From positions 42,858,042-42,922,041 of the forward strand of contig CM060734.1 in assembly GCA_030704615.1 (NCBI GenBank): DNA of 64,000 nt, given 5' to 3'. Under the pieces are notes generated by a model. That model ran no database searches. It was not told where the DNA came from and was given only the letters and a program-made list of their open reading frames with translations. Of the stretch, positions 33,199-45,010 are shown piece after piece; the first letter of the stretch is position 1; the number at the start of each line of letters is the position of its first letter. The position numbers were made by a program, and so were the translations under genes. This stretch comes from Takakia lepidozioides (lineage: Eukaryota > Streptophyta > Takakiopsida > Takakiales > Takakiaceae).

Positions 33199-33447
33199 TG
33201 GTATTCACATTGGTCATTAGCATTTCTCATAAAATTGATGTGACCATATAGATCTAGATAAAATCTCGATAAACATCATTGTCTAGATAAAATTCATTGT
33301 CTTCATAGAAAATATTGATATTGATATTTGTCTTCAAAGTTTTATAGTTTGTTCTATGATCTATCAAACTATGTTTTAATTATAATTATCATTATTCTAA
33401 TTGTAGCAATTCTTTTTTCTTTTTTCTTTCTTGGGCAGCTTAAGAAG
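33199..33447. other. AT-rich non-coding stretch
   Basis: AT-rich sequence between the SINE and the solo LTR; nothing recognised. Confidence 0.3.
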
Positions 33448-34534
33448 TGTCGCGCGGCTTTTACTCACCCATCCCTTCGCTATCCGAGGCGGAAACTCCA
33501 AGATAGAAGGGTTGGAAATCTCTAAGTACTCAGCCCGCGCAGAACAATCAGTCATGACCTACAGCTAGTGTATCATGGGGGTGTTTCCTATTTGTTTCCC
33601 TTTCCGCATTCATCTTAGTTACCTTACCATTGATAATTAAGTATGAGTTTACTTCATCAATCTATCGGTTTTCTTCACTCATCCATTCAATCCACAGCTT
33701 CACTCAGATCTCTCTACACAGTGTGATTGTATCGTGTAAGTATCCGATTATGATTTATCAGGTATCAGGCCGAAGCCATTATGTCTCTAATCTGCTCTAC
33801 AATATCACTACCGCTTTGCATATAACAAGCATCTACTAATCCTCTTTCCTCCTTCACCGTGCTCTCCATCTTTTGCCTCCGATCTCCGCTCCAGCCTCAC
33901 TCAGAAGTCCTCCTCCGAATAATCCTCCCCTTCATTCCCTGTTTTTCCCTTTATCCTCCTATCCGCGGTTCTAACCGTTTCCCTCTCTAACCGTCGTCTG
34001 TGAACTAACATGTTTCCTTCACAGGTGTTGTTCCCCACAGTCGTTCCCTGTCCTACTCTTTGTTCCCTATTATCGTGACAGCTGTGTCAAGCGGTGACTG
34101 GCTGTGTTTGGCTGTGTCGGGCAGTGACGGGCTGTGACTGGCTGTGTGGCTGTGCCGGGCTGTGACTGGCTGTGTGGGCTGTGCCGGGCTGTGACTGGCT
34201 GTGTGGGCTGTGTCTGCTGTGACGACTGTGACGGGCTGTGTGGGCTGTGTCTGCTGTAACGACTGTGACGGGCTGTGTTGGCTGTGTGGGCTGTGACGGC
34301 TGTGTGGGCTGTGTGGGCTGTGGGCTGTGACGACTGTGACGGGCTGTGTCGGCTGTGTGGGCTGTGTGGGCTGTGACGACTGTGACGGGCTATGTCGGCT
34401 GTGACGACTGTGTAACCCCCCTCTACAGTGCGCTGCTGTCACCCCTAAGGCTCCTGTTGGTCTCAGTCTGTGCAAAATTAAGGGTACCCTACAGATCCCG
34501 TATAAGTGTCTAAGTCCCCTACAGTCCTCTAACA
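33448..34534 (-). mobile_element. Solo LTR of the Tat-like family
   Basis: On the minus strand it runs TGTTAGAGGACTG...GACA, complete at both ends, 1,087 bases, flanked by a perfect 5-bp duplication AGAAG (33443-33447 and 34535-34539). It includes the longest CACAGCC-type array of the family (34080-34415). A solo LTR arises by recombination between the two LTRs of a full element. Confidence 0.92.
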
Positions 34535-34539
34535 AGAAG

Positions 34540-34899
34540 TGATAACGATGTGGCTGATGATGACCTGGCAATGATGTCAAATTTTTAAGTTCATTTTTTT
34601 ATTTTTTATTTTTCAGGCACCTACAAAAATGACGACGATGATGTGGCTGATGAATGACGTGGTAATGATGATGTGGCACTATGACACCCTACTACTGCTC
34701 TAGACTAAAACTAGTCTCTGATTTTCAGTCCACTAGAATTGGAGCTTTGATTGTTCCGTGCTATTAGTGACGACTTTCACAAACAATGTTCAAGAAATTG
34801 TGATGGATTCATTTAGGCATTGAGAATTACGTGCTAGACCGAGGAACTCGGAGTCCTTTGGCCATGAAAGACTTGACCAAATCAAGGGTGTATTGAGGA
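34540..34899. other. Non-coding stretch
   Basis: Low-complexity GATGATGTGGC units (ATGTGGCTGATGA, repeated near 34545 and 34640) and otherwise nothing recognised. Confidence 0.3.
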
Positions 34900-34915
34900 G
34901 TGATAAGATTGTACC

Positions 34916-35487
34916 TTATGAACCATCCTGGCACGTTACAAGCTTGGTAAGAAATTGTGAAGGCAAACTCAGACAGAGCTCTGAAGCAGCACAAGGCTTG
35001 GCGATTGAAACCAAGGGAACAAATATGCCCAAACTTCGTAAGTACCTATAGATGTGTTTTACTGCCTGAGCATGAGGTTCTTGTGGTTGGGATATGAATC
35101 TGCTCACAACACTGACTGCATATGCTATGTCGATTCTAGTATGAGTTAGGAAAAACTTGCGCACCATTCGTTGGTAGCGTGCCATATCTGCAGGTAGACC
35201 CCCCCCATGTTGGGTTATACAGCTTGATCTTCTTAGGCAGTGGTGTGTGAGTAGGATTATAGTCGGAAAATCCAAATTCCTTCAGTATCCCCTTGATGTA
35301 CTGTCTCTGAGTAACCATAATTCCCTCATCCACGAAGATAAATTCTAGTCCAAGTGAATATGACAAGAGACCTAAGTCTGACATCTCGAACTCTTTATGA
35401 ATTTCTTCTCGTATCAAAGCTATACGTTCATCACGGTTACCAGTAAGGTATACATCACATAGAGAATGAGCAGAACAGTCTTCATGT
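34916..35487 (-). pseudogene. Copia A: RT end and start of RNase H connection
   Basis: After the break the frame gives DVYLTGNRDERIALIREEI, FEMSDLGLLSYSLGLEF, GIMVTQRQYIKGILKEFGF, YQRMVRKFFLTHTRIDIAYAVSVVSRF and AVKHIYRYLRS. The catalytic YVDD is damaged by a loss of about four bases (TATGTGATGTATAC). Other frameshifts occur near 35140-35200. Confidence 0.75.
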
Positions 35488-35766
35488 TGTTGGAGATGGA
35501 GTTCCACAGCATGGTCAAGTAGGATTAACTCTTAGATGCTACTCTTAGATGCTACTACTAGGTTTAATATTTAGCACGTAAGTTAGCAGTTACACAGAGA
35601 AGCCACCCTGCGTAGTGGTGAGCCCAGTTAAGCTTAACGATCTATGATGACCACCACACTTAGTTGCTGCGCCACTCTCTGCAGGCTTGACCATCCAAGG
35701 GAGAACTTGGACTTCCCTGCAGAGCTGTTTAGAGCTTCAGTATATAGTGGGCTCTTAGAAAGTTGG
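35488..35766 (+). repeat. 5' LTR of copia B, lacking its end
   Basis: Matches 41747-42015 with few changes; a small internal duplication (CTCTTAGATGCTA twice near 35530) is specific to this copy. It stops at TTGGAAG, where the inverted segment starts. Confidence 0.85.
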
Positions 35767-36152
35767 AAGCCAACAGATAGCAAATTCTTGCATACACCCG
35801 GGAAATACAAAACTTCTTCCTTTATTGCATCATTCTTGACAGGAATCACAATATTGCCTTTCCCGGCTACTTGGTGGTACAGGCCTCCAGCAGTTTTGAC
35901 CTTGGATTTTCCTTCTCCCTTTTTGATATTGGATAGAAGACTGTCATTGCCCGAGACATGCTTAGTGGCCCCGCTATCCACATACCAATCAGATGCATCG
36001 CGGAACTGAGCTACGTTGAGCTCGAGGATATCTACAGCCAGATTGTTAGTGGGAGCATCATTGCACTCCTGAAAATTATCGATCTCCTCATCGCTACTGT
36101 CTTCAATGATGTTGACAGAATTTTTGAGACGTTCTGCAGCACGACGCTTTGA
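35767..36152 (-). pseudogene. Inverted gag end/protease segment of copia B
   Basis: Read on the minus strand it gives an acidic gag end (NIIEDSSDEEIDNFQE), the protease active site DWYVDSGATKHVSGND and LYFPGVCKNLLSVG, where it ends. On the plus strand the very next residues after the segment (TNKGFRLLFDDKNVFLLN) are those expected to follow NLLSVG. So the segment belongs to this element and has been flipped in place. Confidence 0.75.
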
Positions 36153-37585
36153 CTAACAAAGGATTTAGACTTCTCTTTGACGACAAGAATGTTTTCTTGC
36201 TGAATGCTGGCCTTGAGGTACTCGGTAAAGGAATTCGTGATCTATCGAATGGCCTTTACAAACTATCAGTGTTGAATGAATCATTCGCAGGCACAGTGGA
36301 AAGTAGCACGGACCTCACACGGATCTGGCATCACCGGTTGGGCCACTTGAATTATAGGAGTCTGAATTTCTTATCACAGAAAGGTCTTGACGTCAATCTT
36401 CCTCAAAATCTATCCATGAGCCATGATGTCTGTCATGCATGTGCGCTTGGAAAGCAAAGTCGGGAGAAAGCTCCAAAGAAGAGTCTTCACATAAGTTCAT
36501 CGCCTCTTGATATGATCCACACTGATCTCTGTGGACCATTGTCCACACCCTCTCTCTCTGGAGCTTTGTATGTTCTTACATTTACAGACGACTATAGTCA
36601 GTACTGTTGGGTCTTCTTCCTTCGGAAGAAAAGTGACACCTTCATCTTGTTCAAGCAATTTAAGTCCAGAGTTGAGAAACAGTTTGGACGTACTATCAAA
36701 GTGTTGCGATCAGACAAAGGTGGGTAGTACTGCTCGACTGCATTCTCAAATTTTTGTGCAGATCATGGCATAACACGACAGTTCACCCAATCTAACACCC
36801 CGCATCAAAATGGGATCGCAGAGAGGAAGAACCAAACTCTGATAGAGTGAGCCAGGAGCTTGGCCTTCGGAGCCCATCTTCCAACATGTCTTTGGGCAGA
36901 GACTGTCAGCACGACAAATTGCCTTGTCAATATGTCTCCTACCAGGGCGAACAATGGCAGCACACCACACCAAAAATTATTTGGAGGCCCGCCTGATGTC
37001 AAACACTTGCGAGTGTTCGGCTGTGTATGCTTTGTCCACATCAACTTTCACCGGACCAAATGGTCACCAAAATCCATGAGGTGTGTACTTTTGGGTTATG
37101 ACACTAGCACCAAGGGCTATAGATGCTTTTGTCCAGGGATGAGCAAAATAATCATCTCTAAGGATGTTGTTTTTTATGAGGATCACATGCACACTGTCCT
37201 AGCTGCTGCTGATAGACAACCACTTGAAGATCACAGCATTCATTTCTCATGGCCAGCCGATAGCCAGCCGGACAGACCACGGCAGGAGCTCCCACAACAA
37301 GAGTCTCCTGATTTTTTGGAGCCTTCACCGGTCCAAGAACCACCTGAAGGTACTGATGACAACTTGTTCAAAGGATTGCATGACCCAAACTCATATACTC
37401 TTCATGAATCCTTGCCTTCTATGTCATCATCTACAGGTCAGTCAAGTGTAGACTTAGAGGGTAGTTCTGCCTCGACCTCCTGTATGCACGGGCAACTAGA
37501 GGTAGTTCCACCAATACAGGAAGGTGTATATACGCGCACTGGCCGAGCCATTAAAATGGTAGAAAAGAAGGATGGTGCAGCTTAA
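36149..37585 (+). pseudogene. Copia B: GAG-pre-integrase and integrase
   Basis: Zinc-binding part: WHHRLGHLNYRSL ... CHACALGKQSR. Catalytic core: MIHTDLCGPLSTPS and TFTDDYSQYCWVFFLRKKS with the first Asp; VLRSDKGG with the second Asp, followed by TAG at 36727. In continued reading, TPHQNGIAERKN carries the Glu (about 36800). After a stop near 36848 the frame goes on with CLVNMSPTRANNGSTPHQK, VFGCVCFVHI and LGYDTSTKGYRCFCP, then a variable linker ending in YTRTGRAIKM. Confidence 0.82.
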
Positions 37586-37589
37586 GTGC

Positions 37590-39985
37590 ATAGCCATGAT
37601 CATTACAAGTTCCCTAGTTTCTCCTAGTTTCTCCTTCAGTTCAGCTTGAATGAGCTCCAAGTCAGTTTCTCTCAAGAAGCATTTTAGCTGCTGATTAGAG
37701 GTTTTGGTAGTCCTCATTTGATTGCAGCCAAGTCCTGCAGGGAATTGCACACAACATCTCTGACCACAAGGCACCTATTGAGCAAAGTAAAGTAGGTTGT
37801 TTTTGTAGTGGTGGTGTAACTGTGTGGGCCTTTAGTGGCAGCCATGACAATTCTAGTGTATGGGTTGCTGAGGTACTAGTGGTAATTTCACAGTGCCTCA
37901 ATGTGGGGGGCCTTGATTGGTGCTTGTAGAATCCATGGCAATGCGGAGCTAAATTTCTATGTGGGAGGGGCTGGTTGTTGAAAGGTCCAATATCCATCCA
38001 CTTAGTTCTCACAAGCATATCTGAAAACCATCTATGCAGGTATCTGCCCCAGGGATTACCAGTGAGGTGAATATGCAAGTAGAGCTGCCACCCAGGGTGT
38101 GTAGGGCATAGCCATCCAGTCTTCCTGCAAATGCACTACTATAGTTTTCCATCTATTGTCAGTCATGTTGTTTGCCCTTTATGGTTGACTTGTTGGAGGC
38201 CTACTGATTCTCTTTTCATTGCAATGTGAGATAAGGAAGGGTTTTTATGTTCTGCTTGTTCCCTGCCAGTAATGGTGGGTTGTATGTGTTACAACCATGT
38301 CATTTACTGAAAACAGGGTGACGACGTGACTGTTGGTACTGTGTCATCTTGTCTGGCAGGCCTTCCAGTGAAAACCGACTTTGCCAAGGCAGATCCCAAC
38401 TTGCAGTTGGCTCAGCCAGTAATGTTTACTACATCCAGCTGCTATGTATTCCCGTGCACAAATTCATTCAACTTCTGGGGAGCGCTGTCCAGTTGGGGCA
38501 TGCTGGAGATTCTGAGGAGACACACCAAACATGCGGAAACATTTGTATTAATATAGAACAACACAGATGTGTTCATTTGGCCAGTGTTCTGACATGGACC
38601 ACAAACCCAACCTGACCTCCAAAGATTTTTTCTGAGACATGAGTATCTGCTGCCTCTGGCTCTCACGTTGATGTCATGCTTCTTTAAATACTGTGGAACC
38701 TGCATGTTCACCTTATGTTATATCACTACCACAAATACATCAAGTCGACAACTTATCGTGTTGGCACATGGGTTGGGATTATGTCATGAACTATGCACAA
38801 CGTTACATCGAGCTCCAAGGAGGCTGATCACATAGGTCTCTTTGAATGTGAATCAACCAGAAATTGGTGGTACATCACAAAGAGTTCAGTGCAATCTGAA
38901 GTTTGATGGACAACATACCAAGAGGCTTGGGCTGAGATAGCAAGTGCGAGGCCATCCAATGTATAGGTCTGAATTCAAAGCATGTGATCTGGGGGCATGT
39001 GATTTTGTGTTAGCGTCTTTCCACATGGGCTGTGATTCTGAAGATCCAAGGAGGCTGATTATGAAGACTGCTTGTCACCCATTTTCTGGTCGGGAGTATG
39101 TAACCTTGAAATGACACCACCACAATCATTTTGATGAGTGCACTTCAAACTCTAACATAGTCCCAGTCAAGGACTCCCAAGTGGTTATTTCTACCTTGAG
39201 CTAATGCCATCAACTGCTTCCCACTGGTCCTACTATCTGGTGATTGCAGCATGAGATCCTTTCCAGACCAGGCCTGCCACTATGCTAGCAAAATCAGAAA
39301 CATACAGGGCTTGACCTGGGCAAACTCAGGCTCTGGCCATGAACTCCACTGCCCCATTAATGGACCCACCACGCCACTACAAGATACACACCGCCTCCCA
39401 CTCAGGCCTGACATCAAGCAATCGTGTACCCATCACAATCTAACATCTCCACCAGCAACCCATATCTCAAGTTTTACCCAGATCTGTTTCAAACCCAAAA
39501 GCAACCCCCCAGATAGCAGCATACATCCACCTGCCCCCTCCAAGGGCCGACATGCCCGCACATAACACTTCAACACTCCACACTTCGTGAATAATTTGCT
39601 CCACTCTGACACACCATTGCCAATTACTGCTATGATCGAAGGCAAAAAATTACTCTTGCACTGTATGGCGCTACAACCATCTCATATGCTACTGAGGAGC
39701 TTTCAATCAACTATCATGCTGCTATCTCCAAATCCTACAGCAATCAAAATTAAAAAAATGTTGTTTTACAGAACAACTATATACTAGGACAAACATACCA
39801 GGAAACAAAATTGTCATCACATTAACAAGTTGTCCTCAGACACATCAATATGTGAAGCAGTTGCCTTCACAGCAAGAAACCACACCTGAATGTTGAATGC
39901 ATATGATGTACCCATCATTGAAACTACTAACTACTTGCTCTGCTCAAAAGCCGTATCCACTACTACACAAGACGATTCCATGATT
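37590..39985. other. 2.4 kb non-coding insertion inside copia B
   Basis: It separates the integrase-RT linker (YTRTGRAIKM) from the RT start (RRFHDFVVGLSEAVLEPTTYAEA). No long frame, LTR, A-tail or clear inverted ends were seen. It may be an old DNA transposon or captured genomic DNA. Confidence 0.5.
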
Positions 39986-39987
39986 TC

Positions 39988-41549
39988 GTGGTGGGTTTGT
40001 CTGAAGCTGTCCTAGAACCCACCACCTATGCCGAAGCATCTCGACACCCAGGATGGGTCGACGCCATGGAAGAGGAAATGGCCTCAATTCACAAGAACGA
40101 GACATGGACTCTTGAAGATCTGCCCCCCAGTAGACAACCCATTACCACCAAATGGATCTATAAAGTCAAAACACACGCTGATGGAACCACTGCCAAATTG
40201 AAGGCGCATTTGGTGGCTCGTGGTTTCCAACAACGAGCAAGGGAGGATTTTGATGAGACCTACGCGCCAGTGGCCAAATACAACACCTTGCGAGTTGTTA
40301 CAGCACTAGCAGGTCAGAATGGTTGGCCTATATTTCACTTAGATGTCAAAACTGCCTTCTTAAATGGTGAATTGACAGAGGAAGTGTTTATCCAGCAACC
40401 TGAAGGCTTCAAGGCTAAGGGGAAAGAGAGCAAGGTTTGCAAGTTACGTAAGGCCTTGTATGGTCTTCGTCAGGCACCGCGTGCCTGGTACACCAAAATA
40501 GACAATTAACTTCAAGAACAAGGATTGAAGCGCACGAACTTGGATGGAAACTTATATTACTTCAGAGAAGGAGACAAAATTGTCCTACTCATGCTGTATG
40601 TAGATGATGTTTATCTTACTGGTAACCATGACAACAAGCTGCAATGGATACGATCAGAGATCACAAAACGCTTTGAGATGACATGGGTCTAATCAAGCAC
40701 TCTCTTGGGCTTGAGTATTTCTTTCAACCTGAAGGGATCATTGTGACTCAAAGGGGCTACGCGGCCCAAATGCTGGAAGAATTTGGATATGGGCAATGCA
40801 ACGCAGCAGTCACGCCCATGCTCCCCGGGCTCAAACTCAAGATCGACATGGGAGCACCAGCGGTGGACACCCAACTCTATCAACGAATGGTTGGGAAGTT
40901 AAACTTTCTTACTCAAACACGGTCGGACATCTCTTTTGCCGTGAACAAGGTGAGCAGATTCTCCAACCAGCCTCAAACCCCACACATGGACGCCATCAAA
41001 CATCTATTTAGATATATCAAAGGTATTGTGGATTTGGGGATTTGTTACCATCGAGGGGAGGCAAGCATCCTCACTGGATACTCAGATGCAGACTGGGCCG
41101 ACGACCTCAATGATCGGAAGTCCACCACAGGATATCTGTTCAGACTAGGTTCAAGTCCCATCTCTTGGGGAAGCAGGAAACAGCCATGCACGGCTCTGTC
41201 TTCGACAGAAGCTGAGTACATGGCTATGACTAGTGGTGCTAAGGAGGCGGTGTGGTTAAGAAGGCTTCTTTCACAACTACAATTCCTTGATGAGAAAGAA
41301 CCCACGCAGATGATGTGTGACAATCAAAGTGCAATCAAGCTGTCAGAAAATCCAGTCTTTCACGACAGAACGAAGCACATAGAAATCCGTCACCATTTTA
41401 TTAGGGAAAAAGTCACGGGAGGAGAGTTGAAAATCAATCACGTTCCATCCAAAGATCAACTGGCGGACATTCTTACTAAGCCATTGGGTCGGACCCTCTT
41501 CGAAGAGCTTCGAGAGGAACTTAGCTTGGCGCGAACAATTGATTTCTGA
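39988..41549 (+). pseudogene. Copia B: reverse transcriptase and RNase H
   Basis: RT from EPTTYAEASRHPGWVDAM, WIYKVKTHADGTTAKLKA, FHLDVKTAFLNGELTEEV (first Asp) and LYGLRQAPRAWY to a stop at 40507. Then YFREGDKIVLLMLYVDDVYLTG with the intact catalytic pair (about 40600). After a frameshift at 40683 come SLGLEYFFQPEG, YQRMVGKLNFLTQTRSDI and the copia RNase H: YSDADWADDLNDRKSTTGY, LSSTEAEYMAM, CDNQSAIKLSENPVFHDRTKHIEI and DILTKPLG. Only a stop and a frameshift interrupt, so this part is well preserved. Confidence 0.85.
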
Positions 41550-41746
41550 GGGAGTCTATTTCTTGGTGGCTGTCTGGGTCTGAAAGGAGGAAATTTGTCC
41601 ACAAATCGCAGCAAAATGTTTCTCCGATGGCTAAACACTCCACTCTATGAACGCTGAGCAGATCTATTTTGGAGAACACCATCGTTGACATTATACTCAC
41701 TTTGAAGTTGCAGCGGGCTGTCAAGCTTCTAAAGTTCGAGGGGAGG

Positions 41747-42058
41747 TGTTGGAGATAGAGATCCACAGCATGGTCAAGTAGGATTAACTCTTAGATGCTA
41801 CTACTAGGTTTAATATTTAGCACGTAAGTTAGCAGTTACACAGAGAAGCCACCCTACGTAGTGGTGAGCCCAGTTAAGCTTAGCGATCTATGATGACCAC
41901 CACACTTAGTTGCTGCCCCACTCTCTGCAGGCTTGACCATCCAAGGGAGAACTTGGACTTCCCTGCAGAGCTGTTTAGAGCTTCAGTATATAGTGGGCTC
42001 TTAGAAAGTTGGAAGTCAGACCTTTTTACAGTAAGCTTTCCTTACCTGAGCCACTTTC
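41747..42058 (+). repeat. 3' LTR of copia B
   Basis: Starts TGTTGGAGAT right after GAGGGGAGG. Its end is set by the duplication CATGT at 42059. It does not end in the usual CA as read here, so the true edge could be a few bases away. Confidence 0.78.
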
Positions 42059-42063
42059 CATGT

Positions 42064-42894
42064 TTTCTTCATAGAAATAAAGGTTGTAGTCTGCGTTGGA
42101 CTTGAGCAATCCTTGACTCTTACGATAAGCATCGACCTTACTGTACCAAGCTCTAGGTGCCTGTTTTAGGCCATAGAGTGCCTTTTTGAGTTTGTAGGCA
42201 TAGTCACCTATGGAAGCTTCAAAGTTTGGAGGTGGTAAGACACAAATGGCTTCTTCTAGAATTCCATTGAAGAATGATGTGTTAAATCCAAATGGAAGAT
42301 TATCCACCCCTTGTGTGCTGCCAGAGCTACCATGCTTCTCAAGGTGTTCCATTTCACCACATGAGCAAAAGTTTTCATGTAATCCTACCCTTCCTTCTGT
42401 TGGAATCCCTTGGCCACCAACCTCGCTTTGAGTTTTGCTACCGATCCATCTGCATTTGTTTCTATGCGGTATATCCACTTGGTGGCAATGAGTATTTTGT
42501 CATGAGGCAAAGGAATTAATTCCCAATTGTCATTCTTGTATATGGATTGAAGCTCATTGTCCATTTGCCTCCTTCCACCCAGGATGCAACATGGCCATCT
42601 TGTGATCCAAAGGCAAATTGATCAATGGGATCTCTTCAGTGGCATTAATATGATAATCATGAAGTCTAGTGGGAATTCAACTTACTATGCCACTCCAGGT
42701 AACTAAGTGGATATGTTTTGAGTTGCCAATCCTCTTCTTTGGTACATCTTTAGCGGCACATTGGGACGAGCAGATGGATCTAGATTGATTGGTGGATGAA
42801 CGAGAAATTCTTCAGGGTTGATGGCGATTGATCTTGCAGGACCACTTTCCTCAATTATCCCTTCCGAAGAAAATTCCTCCGAGCCTTGAGACAT
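42064..42894 (-). pseudogene. Copia A: RT front part and linker
   Basis: Minus-strand frames give SFFNGILEEAICVLPPPNFE, YKLKKALYGLKQAPRAWYSKVD and LYFYEENM up to the copia B insertion. Upstream are RT leader fragments (about 42480-42560) and a linker frame 42894-42703 (EEFSSEGIIEESG). Several stops and shifts. Confidence 0.68.
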
Positions 42895-43229
42895 ACGTGG
42901 GCGGGAGGCGGGAGTGCCATCTAGAGATGCTTCGATTTCTCCCTCCTGACCTATTGAGCAGCATCGAGAGAATAATCTCGTTCATCCTTTCCCTCAGTCA
43001 TTAGCCACCGGAATTCCTGTGGTGGCTTGGAGCAAAACTTAATGATCTCGGAGAATGGAAAAATGCTCTCAACGAACTTGATGTCCTTGGTTATAATTTA
43101 CCTTGATCTCTCGATTATAGACTCTGAATCCCTTTGAGGTAAAAGTCATAACCAAGAAAAGTGCACTCAATGGCTCGTGCAGCCCTTTTTTCTCTGGAAG
43201 GTGAGGTGACAACCAAACTCGGTGCCTCA

Positions 43230-43505
43230 TTGATGGTTTGGGCCCCATGATCCTCTTGTATGGAGTATCCCCATTGTTGGGTGATCAATCGATTAGGTAG
43301 TTTGCAGTGTTAACTGCTTCAAACCATAAGTGAGCAGGTAGATTGCTTTCAAAAGCCATGCTCCGTACTCCCTCCAACAAGCTCTTGTTTTTCCGCTCAA
43401 CAACTCCGTTTTGGTGTGGAGTGTGAGCTTGAGTTAGCTGCCTCACGATTCCGCTATCACTACATAACTTGATAAATTCGTTTGAGGTGTATTCACCTCC
43501 CCTGT
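43230..43505 (-). pseudogene. Copia A: integrase fragment
   Basis: Reads GGEYTSNEFIKLCSDSGI, QAHTPHQNGVVERKNKSLLEG (catalytic Glu) and MAFESNLPAHLWFEAVNTANYLI, then a stop. It begins abruptly next to the leader after the primer site, so everything upstream of the second catalytic Asp region is deleted. Confidence 0.75.
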
Positions 43506-43541
43506 CTAAGTTATGGCTTTCTTCGCTTCACTGATCACTGG

Positions 43542-43553
43542 GCTCTGATACCA
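43542..43553 (-). other. Primer-binding site of copia A (initiator tRNA-Met type)
   Basis: Minus strand TGGTATCAGAGC, the standard plant copia primer site, directly after an LTR-type end CCCTACA (43554-43560). Confidence 0.85.
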
Positions 43554-43560
43554 TGTAGGG

Positions 43561-44197
43561 ATCGGTGTATGGGAGGAACAGAAGCAGATGTTTTCATTCA
43601 CGTAACTCCCCAATATATACAGGGGCCCCACAACTTTTGCTTTGACTGCTTATGCCCCAGTAATGACACTCGCCCTTCTTCTTGTCACCCGTAGCACTCA
43701 ATGTAGTTTTGCGGTTGGTAGGATTGCGCTTGTAATGCCTCTTGACTAGCAGTGCTTCTCCATCGCCAGTTTCCCGTGCTTGACTTCACGTCTTATGTCA
43801 TCTTGCATGAGAATATCATCAATTCTGCTACAAAGGGCAAATCGTCCCGATACATGATGCTATTGACGAAACCTTCGAAGGTCTCGGGGAGGGCCATCAG
43901 AACATATTCCACAATTGCGGAGTCGTTTCCAATTTCTCCGATGCATGCTGGTTCGTTCAATAGCTGCTTCAACTTCGTGAGGAACTTCAGCCTCATCCTG
44001 AGCAACAGACATTGTGAGTTCGTGTTGTTGGCAAACATCTCCTTCAAGATTGCCCAACAGTGGTGAGGTTCGGTGATATTGGCCAGATGCGGGATTATAT
44101 TGTCTTTCACAGACAAGCAATCATCGTTAGTGCCTTCTGTCTTCACAATTTGAGAGCAGCCATCTTTTCCTCCGAGGTCATGCTTTATCACTAGCAT
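43561..44197 (-). pseudogene. Copia gag remnant beside an LTR end
   Basis: Minus strand 44197-43793 reads as a copia gag: HHCWAILKEMF, LLLRMRLKFLTKLKQL and MALPETFEGFVNSIMYRD. Further on comes a damaged zinc knuckle (KKKGECHYWGISSQSKSC, about 43690-43640). It runs into about 80 bases that end in CCCTACA plus primer site. Gag standing upstream of an LTR end and primer site means a rearrangement, or the remains of a second copy. Confidence 0.65.
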
Positions 44198-45010
44198 GTA
44201 ACTAATCTAATCGGTGGGTCAATTACAATGCCCCAAATGAATCTGATGTAACAACATTTAATAGAGCTCAACCTCAACTGAGGGCCATACCCCTAGGAAG
44301 TGGCTCTTACTTAAGCTGACTCCAGACACTCTCCTCTCTCTCTTGCCCATTTGGGTAGCTGCAAAGGTCTTCCTCTCAGACACTACATATTTGTCGAGTG
44401 CAGCCCAAGGTTTACAGCTGTTTCAGCTGCTGCTGGGAATAATAATACACAGCTGCGCTGAAATGCATATAATTGTGCTTGGCAAGTAATACACCCGCCA
44501 TAGTACAATAGTGCTTTTTCGCAACTACCCACTGAAGCTTGTGGGGGTATCCAACTTTTTCCATCCATGTCTCTTGATCCTTGGCCGGGTGTAGAGGACT
44601 GATTAGTTCAGTGTTCCAAGTTGATTTCCTCAAGGAACTGAATCTGAGAATCCGGACAGTACTGGCAGTGGATGTAGAGCACCCACATCAAGGTGCATGT
44701 TTTGACTGGTGTAACAGGAGTAACATTTAGTAAGCATCCACACAAGTTGCTTGACCAGTAAGTCTTGAGTAATGACTTGTTCCTCAAACTCCCACAGTAT
44801 CTGAATAGAAATGGAGATCTCCCATCCACCTGTGATTGTGAAGGCTTTTTTTGAGGCATACATCATTTCACCTCGCCCCCTTTATTTTCTTCTCAGCAGC
44901 TCAACCAGCAGCTGCAAAAAATAGATTGTTTTACTTTTGACATATTGTGTTGGCTTTCCAGAACCAAAATAGGGGGAAATTAGCTTATGACCTTTCAATT
45001 AGCAGGACCC
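44198..45010. other. Non-coding stretch downstream of the GK2-type gene
   Basis: No convincing exon. It would include the 3' untranslated region of the minus-strand gene. Confidence 0.3.

Larger units (their letters stand above)
35488..42058 (+). mobile_element. Ty1/copia element B, plus strand
   Basis: 5' LTR from 35488 and 3' LTR 41747-42058, both starting TGTTGGAGAT. Duplication CATGT at 35483-35487 and 42059-42063. Inside are an inverted gag-protease piece (35767-36150), GAG-pre-integrase and integrase (36149-37585), a 2.4 kb insertion (about 37590-39985), RT and RNase H (39988-41549), and the purine tract GAGGGGAGG before the 3' LTR. Most of gag, the primer site and the last ~43 bases of the 5' LTR are missing. 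Confidence 0.82.
34900..43553 (-). mobile_element. Ty1/copia element A, minus strand, split by copia element B
   Basis: Minus-strand pieces in order: LTR end and primer site (about 43640-43542), integrase part (43505-43230), front of RT (42478-42064), then copia B (35488-42058), then the end of RT (35487-34916). Gag, protease and the front of integrase are gone: the leader joins straight into GGEYTSNEF. There is no 3' LTR; the element fades near 34900. The 5-bp duplication CATGT of copia B sits exactly in the RT codons ENM. Confidence 0.75.

Noticed and set aside
34053-34580. Minus-strand 175-codon frame rich in His, Ser and Pro
   Set aside because: It is a translation of the CACAGCC array in the solo LTR. 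The frame is open only because the unit lacks stops.
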